Shown: piece by piece, positions 1 through 5,540 of the stretch
Position numbering within the stretch: position 1 is the stretch's first letter
How the letters are laid out: each line of letters begins with the position of its first letter
NCBI RefSeq assembly: GCF_003525665.1
Contig: NZ_DQDX01000170.1
Coordinates: forward strand, 1 to 7,091
DNA length: 7,091 nucleotides
Direction of reading: 5' to 3'
Origin: Flavobacterium sp.
GTDB lineage: Bacteria > Bacteroidota > Bacteroidia > Flavobacteriales > Flavobacteriaceae
Translations under genes and position numbers: made by a program
The notes under the pieces: generated by a model
The model's input: only the letters and a program-made list of their open reading frames with translations
The model's database searches: none
Told to the model about the DNA's origin: nothing

Positions 1-28
1 AAGAGGTTGATTTATCAAGCTCTTTTTT
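1..28 (+). terminator. Intrinsic terminator of an upstream gene, cut by the window edge
   Basis: AAGAG (1-5) pairs with CTCTT (20-24) and TTGA (7-10) pairs with TCAA (15-18), with a G-G mismatch between the two helices and a TTTA loop. A T run (23-28) follows on the plus strand. The stem may extend left of the window. It probably ends a plus-strand gene that lies outside, so the gene at 97 would have its own promoter. Confidence 0.55.
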
Positions 29-31
29 CAT

Positions 32-58
32 TTTGTATTACATTAGGCATTACTTTTG
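32..58 (+). promoter_or_regulatory. Putative Bacteroidota-type promoter of the PH/SHOCT gene
   Basis: TACTTTTG at 51-58 matches the Bacteroidota -7 consensus TAnnTTTG. A TTTG at 32-35 could be the -33 box, but the 15-nt spacer is shorter than the usual 17-23, so that half is weak. Transcription would start near 64-66 and leave a leader of about 30 nt. Confidence 0.5.
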
Positions 59-96
59 ATAAATCTTTTAAAATCTTAAACCAATAAACTTTCAAT

Positions 97-804
97 ATGA
101 TTGATAATTTAAAGAAAATATTAAACGAAGATCAAGATCCCAAAGCGATTGAGAAAATCACTTCAAAATTGAGTAATTTATTAATGTCAAATGAAGAAAT
201 TGGATACATTGCTGTGCAAAAAAAACCAGCGGTTACCATTTTGCCAGATAGTATTGTGGTTACCAACAAAAGAATAATTCTTTGCAAGCCAAAAAATCTT
301 GGTTTATCAATGGAATTTGTAGATTATGACTGGGATGATATTGCAGGAAGTTTCGTAAAAGAAGGAATTCTTGGAGCCGATTTCACATTCAATACCAAAT
401 CCGATTTAACACATACAGTTGATTATTTGCCAAAGAATCAAGCTCGAAAATTATATACTTACGCGAAAGAGCAATTGGATTTATTGAAAAATCCAGTCGT
501 AAATTCAACTACAAGTAATCCTATAATTGCAGAAGAAATAGCTTTTGAAGAAGTTGCTGAGGTTGAAGAAATGGAAACAGAAGAAGTTACAAATTTTGCC
601 GAAATTGTTCCGGTTTCAAATTATACTTCATTTGAAGAACCAAAAGTAGAAGCGCCGACAACATCTTCAGAAAGAAAATTAAGTGAATTGTCGCAAGATG
701 AGTTGTTTGAAAAACTTCAGAATTACAAAAAACTCCTTGACAACGGATTGATTATGCAAGGTGAATATGATAACTACAAGAAAGAGATTTTGAGTTATAT
801 GTAA
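97..804 (+). CDS. PH-like domain protein with C-terminal SHOCT domain
   Basis: This is a 235-residue soluble protein with no signal peptide or membrane segment, so it is probably cytoplasmic or peripherally membrane-associated. Residues about 35-128 resemble a bacterial PH-like (bPH) domain: beta-rich, with the typical stretch 'DSIVVTNKRIIL' (51-62), then a WDDI segment (79-82) and a closing helix. Residues 132-195 form an acidic, low-complexity linker rich in E, V and T. Residues about 198-234 match a SHOCT domain (LSELSQDELFEKLQNYKKLL, then the DNGLI and EYDNYKKEIL parts), a short helical module usually found at protein ends and thought to mediate oligomerisation. The start at 97 follows an A/T-rich leader without a Shine-Dalgarno sequence and fits the -7 box at 51-58. 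Partner and function are unknown. The neighbouring genes are convergent and give no functional hint. The domain calls are from recognition of sequence patterns only. Confidence 0.85.
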   Translation: MIDNLKKILNEDQDPKAIEKITSKLSNLLMSNEEIGYIAVQKKPAVTILPDSIVVTNKRIILCKPKNLGLSMEFVDYDWDDIAGSFVKEGILGADFTFNTKSDLTHTVDYLPKNQARKLYTYAKEQLDLLKNPVVNSTTSNPIIAEEIAFEEVAEVEEMETEEVTNFAEIVPVSNYTSFEEPKVEAPTTSSERKLSELSQDELFEKLQNYKKLLDNGLIMQGEYDNYKKEILSYM

Positions 805-806
805 TT

Positions 807-831
807 GCCACAAAGACGCTAAGTCGCTAAG
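807..831. repeat. Short 8-bp tandem motif after the PH/SHOCT gene
   Basis: CGCTAAG occurs at 817-823 and again at 825-831, an 8-bp period, preceded by GCCACAAAGA (807-816). The stretch starts 3 nt after the stop codon and is richer in G+C than its surroundings. Similar GCCAC-led periodic strings are, from memory, scattered between genes in flavobacterial genomes, so this may be one copy of an interspersed family. No function is known. Confidence 0.45.
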
Positions 832-846
832 TTGTAATAATAAAGT

Positions 847-881
847 AAAACCCGATAAAATTGAATTTATCGGGTTTTTTT
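847..881. terminator. Bidirectional intrinsic terminator between convergent genes
   Basis: A perfect 13-bp stem (847-859 with 866-878, core AACCCGAT/ATCGGGTT) encloses a 6-nt loop. On the plus strand the stem runs into a T tract ending at 881. On the minus strand the complement gives TTTTACTTTATT. It lies between the stop of the PH/SHOCT gene (804) and the stop of the lipoprotein gene (908) and should serve both. Confidence 0.9.
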
Positions 882-907
882 ATGAGTTTTGATAACTAGT
901 AGTTCGC

Positions 908-1369
908 TTATTCTTTATTTAAAACATACATATCCGCCATCGTACTATCGGAATTTTCTTTTCCTTCCGAATTTAAAAGGATCAGTTTGTTTTCTCCAAC
1001 TTTGTACATTGCAGTTGTTTTGTTATCTGAAACTGTTGTAATTCCGCTTCCTTCTTTGTTCCAAGAAAAAGTTCCGTTTTCGTTAAATTCGTTTTTTTCT
1101 TTACCTAAATAAACCGACTTAGATGTAAAAGTCAAATCTTTATTCAAGGTAATTTCCATTGCAATTCCTTCACAATCGGCACACGGAATTGTTCCTTTGT
1201 AAGTTCCATTCCAGTCTAAGGAATTTTGCGAATTGTCACCAACAGCAATTATAGAATCTGTTTTAATTTCGGTTACTGTAGTCGTTTCCATTTTAGTGTC
1301 ATCACTTTTTTTGTTGCAACTTGCAATTAAAAATACACTAAATGCTAGAGTTAAAATTTTGTTTTTCAT
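908..1369 (-). CDS. NlpE-like N-terminal domain lipoprotein
   Basis: This is a 153-residue predicted lipoprotein. The first 17 residues form a lipoprotein signal peptide ending in the lipobox I-A-S-C, so Cys18 would be lipidated and the protein anchored to a membrane facing the periplasm. A flexible Asp/Thr-rich tether (19-52) follows. Residues about 53-150 match the NlpE N-terminal domain: WNGTYKGTIPCADCEGI with a C63-x-x-C66 pair, then the strand segment ITLNKDLTF and a GTFSW repeat. In E. coli, NlpE is an outer-membrane lipoprotein that signals surface and copper stress to the Cpx system. This protein has only the N-terminal domain, common in Bacteroidota, so a Cpx-like role should not be assumed. 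The gene starts 4 nt after the stop of the DUF4407 gene, has no promoter of its own that I can see, and ends at the shared terminator. The start is preceded by the A-rich TATAAAAAC. Confidence 0.88.
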   Translation of the reverse strand: MKNKILTLAFSVFLIASCNKKSDDTKMETTTVTEIKTDSIIAVGDNSQNSLDWNGTYKGTIPCADCEGIAMEITLNKDLTFTSKSVYLGKEKNEFNENGTFSWNKEGSGITTVSDNKTTAMYKVGENKLILLNSEGKENSDSTMADMYVLNKE

Positions 1370-1373
1370 GTTT

Positions 1374-2474
1374 TTATATTGATTTCTTCTGCTTTTCTAC
1401 AAATCCATCCGATTGCAATTTCAATAATTCCATTGCGCCTTTCTTTTTGTAATTATAAAGTTCTCGGTCTTCTTTGATGTCAGCGTAGACTTTATCATAA
1501 ATTTCTGCATCGGTTTTTCGTTGCAATTCACTTTGATAACGGTTTTGCGCCAATACATTTTTAATTCCCATTTCGTTGTCTTCTTGCTTGAAATCATATT
1601 CACCTTTTGGCGAAAGTAATTTGGCAATAATTGGCGAAGTTTCAATGGCTAGAAACAGCAACATGATAAAAAATGATGGTAACCAAGGCAATTTATTCAA
1701 AGCATTAATTCGAGCCATTAATCCGTCGAAGCCATCGATAATAGGTTGTGAATCGGTTACTTTTTTGTCAAGATCGGCTTGAAGCGTTTTGGCTTTGTTT
1801 TCTTTTTCGGTAATTTTTACAGCATTTACAGCTTTTAACGAATCCAATTGTTTTAATTGTGCATCGTGTTTCAATCTTTTTTCGGCATAAACCGGACCTT
1901 TTCCTAGCTTTTTGGTTCCAGATGTTCCTTCGGCTTCGGTAATGTACGTTGCGTATAAATCGTTGACTTCTTTTTCTTTTTTGGCAATATCACTTTTTAA
2001 GCTATCGATTTCGGCTTTGTTTTTATCGACATCGCTTTGGAAATAATTGGCAACTTGTTTTTTGTTAGCCAATGCCATTTCGTTTTTCTCTTTCAACAAA
2101 ACGGTTTCAATTTCTTTCTGAAAAATTTTGATTTCCAATGGTTTTGAAATTACAATTGCAATAACAATCGCCAAAGCAATTCGAGGAGTTGCCTGAATAA
2201 ATTCGTCTAAAAAGTTATCACGTTTTTTTATTGTAGAAACAATAAATCTATCGAGATTGAAGATTAAAAATCCCCAAACTAACCCAAAGAAAACTGCGGT
2301 ATAGACATTGTCAAAAACCGTAAAAAGAGCATAACTACTGGCTACAAAAGCCATAATTGCTGTGAAGAAAACTGTGGCTCCAATTCCGGCATATTTGTTT
2401 TGTTCGCCGTTGGAACAACCGTTCACAATGTCAGTGTCGACACCAGAACAAAGAATAAAAAAACGTTTTAACAT
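1374..2474 (-). CDS. DUF4407 family inner-membrane protein
   Basis: This 366-residue protein matches the DUF4407 family, whose function is unknown. Predicted membrane segments lie at about 31-53, 56-74, 97-112 and 266-286. A long charged coiled-coil region (about 120-245) sits between the third and fourth. The basic loop after the second segment (RFIVSTIKKRD) favours a cytoplasmic N terminus, which places the coiled coil in the periplasm and the Lys-rich tail (287-366) in the cytoplasm. Recognisable family landmarks are the N-terminal CSG (9-11), the NLDRFIV motif after segment 2, and ETSPIIAKLLSPKGEYD at and after segment 4. Length and architecture are typical and complete. It is the first gene of a two-gene unit with the NlpE-like lipoprotein 4 nt downstream, which suggests a joint envelope role. 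That is an inference from spacing only. The start at 2474 is the first Met before the conserved LCSG motif. Confidence 0.9.
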   Translation of the reverse strand: MLKRFFILCSGVDTDIVNGCSNGEQNKYAGIGATVFFTAIMAFVASSYALFTVFDNVYTAVFFGLVWGFLIFNLDRFIVSTIKKRDNFLDEFIQATPRIALAIVIAIVISKPLEIKIFQKEIETVLLKEKNEMALANKKQVANYFQSDVDKNKAEIDSLKSDIAKKEKEVNDLYATYITEAEGTSGTKKLGKGPVYAEKRLKHDAQLKQLDSLKAVNAVKITEKENKAKTLQADLDKKVTDSQPIIDGFDGLMARINALNKLPWLPSFFIMLLFLAIETSPIIAKLLSPKGEYDFKQEDNEMGIKNVLAQNRYQSELQRKTDAEIYDKVYADIKEDRELYNYKKKGAMELLKLQSDGFVEKQKKSI

Positions 2475-2489
2475 GATTGATTGATTTTA

Positions 2490-2545
2490 TGATGATTTTT
2501 TCCGCTACGCTCCAAACAGTTCGGCTACGCCTCGGGTGATGATTG
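2490..2545. repeat. GC-rich 40-bp segment flanked by 8-bp direct repeats
   Basis: TGATGATT occurs at 2490-2497 and again at 2538-2545. Between them, 2502-2537 contains 23 G/C in 36 bases, in sharp contrast to the AT-rich surroundings. Within it GCTACGC is repeated at 2504-2510 and 2525-2531 (21-nt period). It lies in the presumed untranslated leader of the DUF4407 gene. The layout resembles a very small inserted repeat with a target duplication, but it has no coding capacity and the flanking repeat is simple sequence. Confidence 0.5.
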
Positions 2546-2551
2546 TTATAC

Positions 2552-2559
2552 AAATTTAA
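2552..2559 (-). promoter_or_regulatory. Putative -7 box for the DUF4407-lipoprotein unit
   Basis: Read on the minus strand the site is TAAATTTG, a match to TAnnTTTG. No TTG is seen at the expected -33 distance, so the call rests on one box. It would give a leader of about 70 nt that includes the GC-rich segment. Confidence 0.4.
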
Positions 2560-2607
2560 CGCCAAAAATTTTATAATGTTGTAAAATGATGGAAATTAGT
2601 TTGGTTA

Positions 2608-2626
2608 GCCACTGATTCACAGATTG
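2608..2626. repeat. Second 8-bp tandem motif (CACTGATT/CACAGATT)
   Basis: CACTGATT (2610-2617) is followed directly by CACAGATT (2618-2625), 7 of 8 identical, preceded by GC. It lies between the M56 terminator and the DUF4407 promoter. Like the motif at 807-831 it starts with GCCAC and has an 8-bp period. It may belong to the same kind of interspersed intergenic sequence. The rest of the gap 2475-2668 holds only the promoter, the GC-rich segment and the terminator described separately. Confidence 0.4.
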
Positions 2627-2630
2627 TTTT

Positions 2631-2663
2631 TAAAATAAAAATCCGCTTGGTTGTAGCGGATTT
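2631..2663 (-). terminator. Intrinsic terminator of the blaI-M56 operon
   Basis: A perfect 9-bp stem, AAATCCGCT (2639-2647) with AGCGGATTT (2655-2663), encloses a 7-nt loop. On the minus strand the stem leads into TTATTTTA. It begins 5 nt after the M56 stop codon. Confidence 0.85.
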
Positions 2664-2668
2664 ATAGC

Positions 2669-5023
2669 TTAATTAAATATTATTTTCATTTTACTTGAGC
2701 CTCCTAATTTATCTTTTATTTTACCTTTTAAGTTTTTTTCATAGAAATCTTTAGAATAAATGAAATATAAAAAATCTCTGGGAGAAGTTGGTGGATTCAT
2801 CATTTTTGCATAAAAATAAATATCGTTAACATTCATTTTGTTTAATTGTGAATTTTCAATTCTGTTATCATTTAGAAAGATTAAATACTTCTCTTTATTT
2901 TTGAAATCTTCGAATAGTTGTTTTGATGGAATCCTTTTTTCTTTCAAGTAGAACATATGAATAGGAAGATATTTTTGTTTTAAAGAAACAGCAATATCCT
3001 TATAAGGTTTTGTAAAATTCACATTATTTTTTTTATCAACAATTGTGATTGTCATTCCTTCATAAGCGAAATCTCTTTTTTTATCTTCCCAATCATTTTC
3101 TTTTTTATTGCTCTTCGATTTGTTTTCATGCCAAACTTCAACTTTATCTCCAGCATATTTTGTTTTTTGAACGCCCATTTTGGTGTCTTCAAAATATTTA
3201 TGAGTTGAGAACCAATACTGAAAAGGTTGAGGAAATCTCTTGCTTCTTGCATTTTTTAAAATCACACTTCCACTGAAATGAGCTATTTCATTTGGCTTGT
3301 ATTTGCTTAAATTTTCATTTGGAACGTGTTTTCCATCAATCCAAATTGCATATTTTTTACTGTTTTTGAATTCCTCCATTTCTTTTTGCGTTGGAGACAT
3401 CTTTTGTAACGGTTTTGGTGTTAAAAGAAAATATGTGCCAAATTTTTGTTTATCTTCTTTTGTAAGTTCTTCATATAACTTGTCTATAATTACTTTTCCA
3501 TTTTTTCCTCCATCTCTATAGATGAATCTTACTCCTTTAAAGTACGAAGCCTCAGTTACTATGCTATTCTTTTCTTGTGAATTTGATCTAAAATTATTCG
3601 GATATCTTCTTTTTGCTTCTTGATATTCAATCATTCCCGTTTTTAAAGTATCATGTTCATATTTTACATGACTGTCTTTTAAATTTTTATCAAAATAGGC
3701 ATTAGTAAATAATGTGTATTGATATTCTTGAGGAAATTGTTTTAATCTTACTTTTTTATCAATAAATCTGCGTGTATAATATTTAAAATCTGATGATTTG
3801 TATTTTTTTAAATCTGAGTTTTTTACAGCTTTTCCATCAATCCAAACGGCTTCTTTGTTAGTATTACTAAGTTTGTTAAATAATTCTTCGCTTACTTTTT
3901 TTGGATTAATTTTACTTGGAACCCAACTTAAGTAATATCTTTTTTCCTTTAGCGAAAGGTCTTCATACATTTTATTAATTTTAATAGTAGTGTCTTTTTT
4001 AACATCTGTAATTTTTACATAAACACCACTATAATATGTATCTCTTCTTTTATCACTTACTTCTGAATTATCGAGTTCTACGGTATTTATAAGTTCTGCA
4101 CTTGTAGCGTCTTGATTTTTGGAAATTATCTTCTCCTTCGCCACAACTTCAATACAGAAAAAGTAAACCAACACGGAAAGGATAGGAACAACAGCTACTT
4201 TTTTTAATAGTGCTATTTTTTTCGATGTGCTTTTTGTCATCATAATTAATCGTTTTTTGGTTACGGAATAATTTAAGTTACTAGCCAAGTAAATCGTTTG
4301 GTTGTTGCTTCCTTTTTGCAAAAGTAAATTTTGGTAAAACGGTACATTGTTATAAGTTTTCACTATTTCTTCATCGGCAAGAAATTCGTGATTGAGTTGA
4401 ATAGCTTTTTTATAAAAAATAAATATTGGATTGAACCAAAAAATAACTTTCAAGAATTCTATAAACAAGATGTCTAAAGTGTGTTTTTGAGTTACATGAA
4501 CTAATTCGTGCGAGTACAATTCGTCTTCAATATTTCGGTTATTATAATCTTCAAAATTGATGAATATTGAATTCAAAAAGGTGTGAGGAAGCGTCTCTTC
4601 TTCAACCAAAACCAAATTAGTATTTTTGTATTTTACATTCGGATTGGATTTGGATTTTGCAATTAATTTCCAAATGTTTTTTGAGAATCGAATTAATAAT
4701 AGGAAGCTAATTATTCCATACAAACTCCATAAAACGTATGGAATGAAATTGATTTTTTCCTCTACAGGTAAACTAGTTCCTTGAATTTCATTTTCCGGAA
4801 TTGCCGAAGAAGTTATGACAGTATTCAACGGTTCGATATTTTGAACAACAGGAACAATTTTGATAATTTCAAAAGTCAAAAACGGAATCACAAATGAAAT
4901 TACAATTGAAAACAAAAGATAAAATCTATTGAATTGATGCATTTTTTCTCGTTCTAGAACTAAGTGATAGAAGCCAAGAAAAACGGTTAAACTGATGGTT
5001 GATTTTAATAGAAAGTCGATCAT
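2669..5023 (-). CDS. BlaR1/MecR1-type M56 membrane metallopeptidase with a repeated sensor region
   Basis: This 784-residue membrane protein is the presumed signal sensor for the adjacent BlaI-type repressor. Membrane segments are predicted at about 4-22, 35-55, 95-112, 184-204 and 275-293. The zinc peptidase motif HELVH is at 172-176 in the cytoplasmic part, and NHEFLADE (211-218) supplies the probable third ligand, Glu213, as in M56 peptidases. In BlaR1/MecR1, ligand binding outside leads to cleavage of the repressor inside. Here the exported part (about 294-784) is not a penicillin-binding domain: no SxxK-SxN-KTG set is visible. It consists of three divergent copies of one domain (about 331-452, 495-616 and 654-769). 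There is no TonB-like proline-rich linker or C-terminal domain either. The start overlaps the blaI stop codon in ATGA, so translation is probably coupled, and the operon ends at a hairpin at 2639-2663. The peptidase call is firm; ligand and target genes are unknown. Confidence 0.9.
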   Translation of the reverse strand: MIDFLLKSTISLTVFLGFYHLVLEREKMHQFNRFYLLFSIVISFVIPFLTFEIIKIVPVVQNIEPLNTVITSSAIPENEIQGTSLPVEEKINFIPYVLWSLYGIISFLLLIRFSKNIWKLIAKSKSNPNVKYKNTNLVLVEEETLPHTFLNSIFINFEDYNNRNIEDELYSHELVHVTQKHTLDILFIEFLKVIFWFNPIFIFYKKAIQLNHEFLADEEIVKTYNNVPFYQNLLLQKGSNNQTIYLASNLNYSVTKKRLIMMTKSTSKKIALLKKVAVVPILSVLVYFFCIEVVAKEKIISKNQDATSAELINTVELDNSEVSDKRRDTYYSGVYVKITDVKKDTTIKINKMYEDLSLKEKRYYLSWVPSKINPKKVSEELFNKLSNTNKEAVWIDGKAVKNSDLKKYKSSDFKYYTRRFIDKKVRLKQFPQEYQYTLFTNAYFDKNLKDSHVKYEHDTLKTGMIEYQEAKRRYPNNFRSNSQEKNSIVTEASYFKGVRFIYRDGGKNGKVIIDKLYEELTKEDKQKFGTYFLLTPKPLQKMSPTQKEMEEFKNSKKYAIWIDGKHVPNENLSKYKPNEIAHFSGSVILKNARSKRFPQPFQYWFSTHKYFEDTKMGVQKTKYAGDKVEVWHENKSKSNKKENDWEDKKRDFAYEGMTITIVDKKNNVNFTKPYKDIAVSLKQKYLPIHMFYLKEKRIPSKQLFEDFKNKEKYLIFLNDNRIENSQLNKMNVNDIYFYAKMMNPPTSPRDFLYFIYSKDFYEKNLKGKIKDKLGGSSKMKIIFN
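2717..4033 (-). repeat. Three tandem copies of a domain of about 120 residues inside the M56 protein
   Basis: Copy A is residues 331-452 (DNA 3668-4033), copy B 495-616 (3176-3541) and copy C 654-769 (2717-3064). Shared landmarks in order are a G (333, 497, 656) followed seven residues later by D (340, 504, 663), and a K-x-Y-[KE]-[DE] segment (351-355, 515-519, 672-676). Next come WIDGK at 394-398 and 561-565, degraded to FLNDN at 716-720. Then FPQ-x-[YF]-QY occurs at 430-436 and 597-603, with SPRDFLY at 747-753. Last is YFDKNLK at 443-449, with YFEDT at 610-614 and FYEKNLK at 760-766. Copies A and B are closer to each other than either is to C. Confidence 0.85.
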
Positions 5024-5391
5024 TTTTTCTTTTTTTGAAGTTCAACATCGATGATTTTTTTTAATTCTTCTAATTCTTTTTCGGTTAGATTGGTTTCTCT
5101 TGTGAAGAAGGAAGCAAATTGCGAAGCCGAATCGTTAAAGAAGTTTTTTATCAATCCATTAACGTGTTTGGAGAAATAATCTTCTTTTTTTACTAATGGA
5201 TAATATTCTCTTGAATTTCCAAATTCATTGTAAGCCACAAAATTCTTATCAATCATTCTTTTTAATAAAGTTGCAACTGTTGTTGTAGCTGGTTTTGGTT
5301 CTGGAAATGCTTCTAGCAAATCTTTCATGAAAGCTTTTTCAAGTTTCCATAAATGTTCCATTAACTGTTCTTCCGAATTGGATAATTGCAT
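5020..5391 (-). CDS. BlaI/MecI-family transcriptional repressor
   Basis: This 123-residue protein has the usual length of a BlaI/MecI/CopY winged-helix repressor. The N-terminal part reads LSNSEEQLMEHLWKL (3-17), the family's first helix. A Thr-rich recognition helix follows at about 36-49 (TTTVATLLKRMIDK), then a wing (51-65) ending in YYPLV. Residues about 72-122 form the helical dimerisation part, with EKELEELKKII (104-114). No CxC copper motif is present, so a CopY-type copper role is unlikely. The gene is the first of a two-gene operon; its TGA stop overlaps the M56 ATG by 4 nt. Two TACA-NN-TGTA operators upstream cover the promoter boxes, which indicates autorepression. By analogy with S. 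aureus, the M56 partner would cleave it on signal. From memory, the Asn-Phe cut site of the S. aureus protein aligns here with Phe95-Phe96, so the exact cut site may differ. The regulon beyond this operon cannot be seen. Confidence 0.92.
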   Translation of the reverse strand: MQLSNSEEQLMEHLWKLEKAFMKDLLEAFPEPKPATTTVATLLKRMIDKNFVAYNEFGNSREYYPLVKKEDYFSKHVNGLIKNFFNDSASQFASFFTRETNLTEKELEELKKIIDVELQKKKK

Positions 5392-5414
5392 TGCTCTACG
5401 TTTTTAGAATTAAC

Positions 5415-5428
5415 TCTACAAATGTAGA
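5415..5428. promoter_or_regulatory. BlaI operator O1
   Basis: TCTACA-AA-TGTAGA is a perfect 6-bp inverted repeat around 2 nt and contains the TACA-NN-TGTA core known from BlaI/MecI operators. It lies 24 nt upstream of the blaI start codon and contains the presumed -7 box. Binding by the BlaI protein is inferred from the family. Confidence 0.8.
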
Positions 5429-5448
5429 ATAAAATTTTACTTCTACAA
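5419..5448 (-). promoter_or_regulatory. Promoter of the blaI-M56 operon
   Basis: On the minus strand, TTG (5448-5446) and TACATTTG (5426-5419) are separated by 19 nt, which fits the Bacteroidota pattern TTG-N17-23-TAnnTTTG. Each box lies within one of the two palindromes. Initiation near 5412 would leave a leader of about 20 nt. Confidence 0.7.
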
Positions 5449-5456
5449 GTGTAGAA
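5441..5456. promoter_or_regulatory. BlaI operator O2
   Basis: TTCTACA-AG-TGTAGAA is a perfect 7-bp inverted repeat around 2 nt with the same TACA-NN-TGTA core. Its centre is 27 bp from that of O1, and it contains the presumed -33 TTG. Two similar palindromes at this spacing are hard to explain as chance. Confidence 0.8.
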
Positions 5457-5478
5457 TGAAAATTTAACATTTTCGTAT

Positions 5479-5515
5479 AAAAAAATCCGTTCACTGAATT
5501 AAGAATGAACGGATT
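5479..5515 (-). terminator. Intrinsic terminator of the dipeptidase gene
   Basis: A perfect 10-bp stem, AATCCGTTCA (5484-5493) with TGAACGGATT (5506-5515), encloses a 12-nt loop. On the minus strand it runs into seven T residues (complement of 5479-5485). It separates the dipeptidase transcript from the blaI promoter. Confidence 0.88.
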
Positions 5516-5540
5516 AAAAATTGTTGAATTTGCGGTTGAA

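Noticed and set aside
908..1369. Copper resistance function for the NlpE-like protein
   Set aside because: The CxxC pair belongs to the general NlpE N-terminal domain pattern, and no copper transport or Cpx genes are nearby.
1421..1782. Small open frames on both strands within the DUF4407 gene
   Set aside because: They are out-of-frame or antisense readings of the conserved fourth membrane segment and tail.
2490..2545. Insertion sequence or CRISPR remnant
   Set aside because: It has no transposase, no terminal inverted repeats, and only one pair of 7-bp repeats without spacer-repeat structure.
3049..3521. Plus-strand open frames of about 75 codons inside the M56 gene
   Set aside because: They lie antisense to the repeated domain of a well-supported gene, read as low-complexity Phe/Cys/Leu-rich peptides, and have no promoter.
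2669..5391. Classical beta-lactam resistance regulatory system
   Set aside because: The M56 protein has no penicillin-binding domain and no beta-lactamase or mecA-like gene is in the window, so only the regulatory architecture is shared.
5479..5515. Palindrome as a third BlaI operator
   Set aside because: It lacks the TACA-NN-TGTA core, has a 12-nt loop, and is followed by a T run on the minus strand, so it is a terminator.
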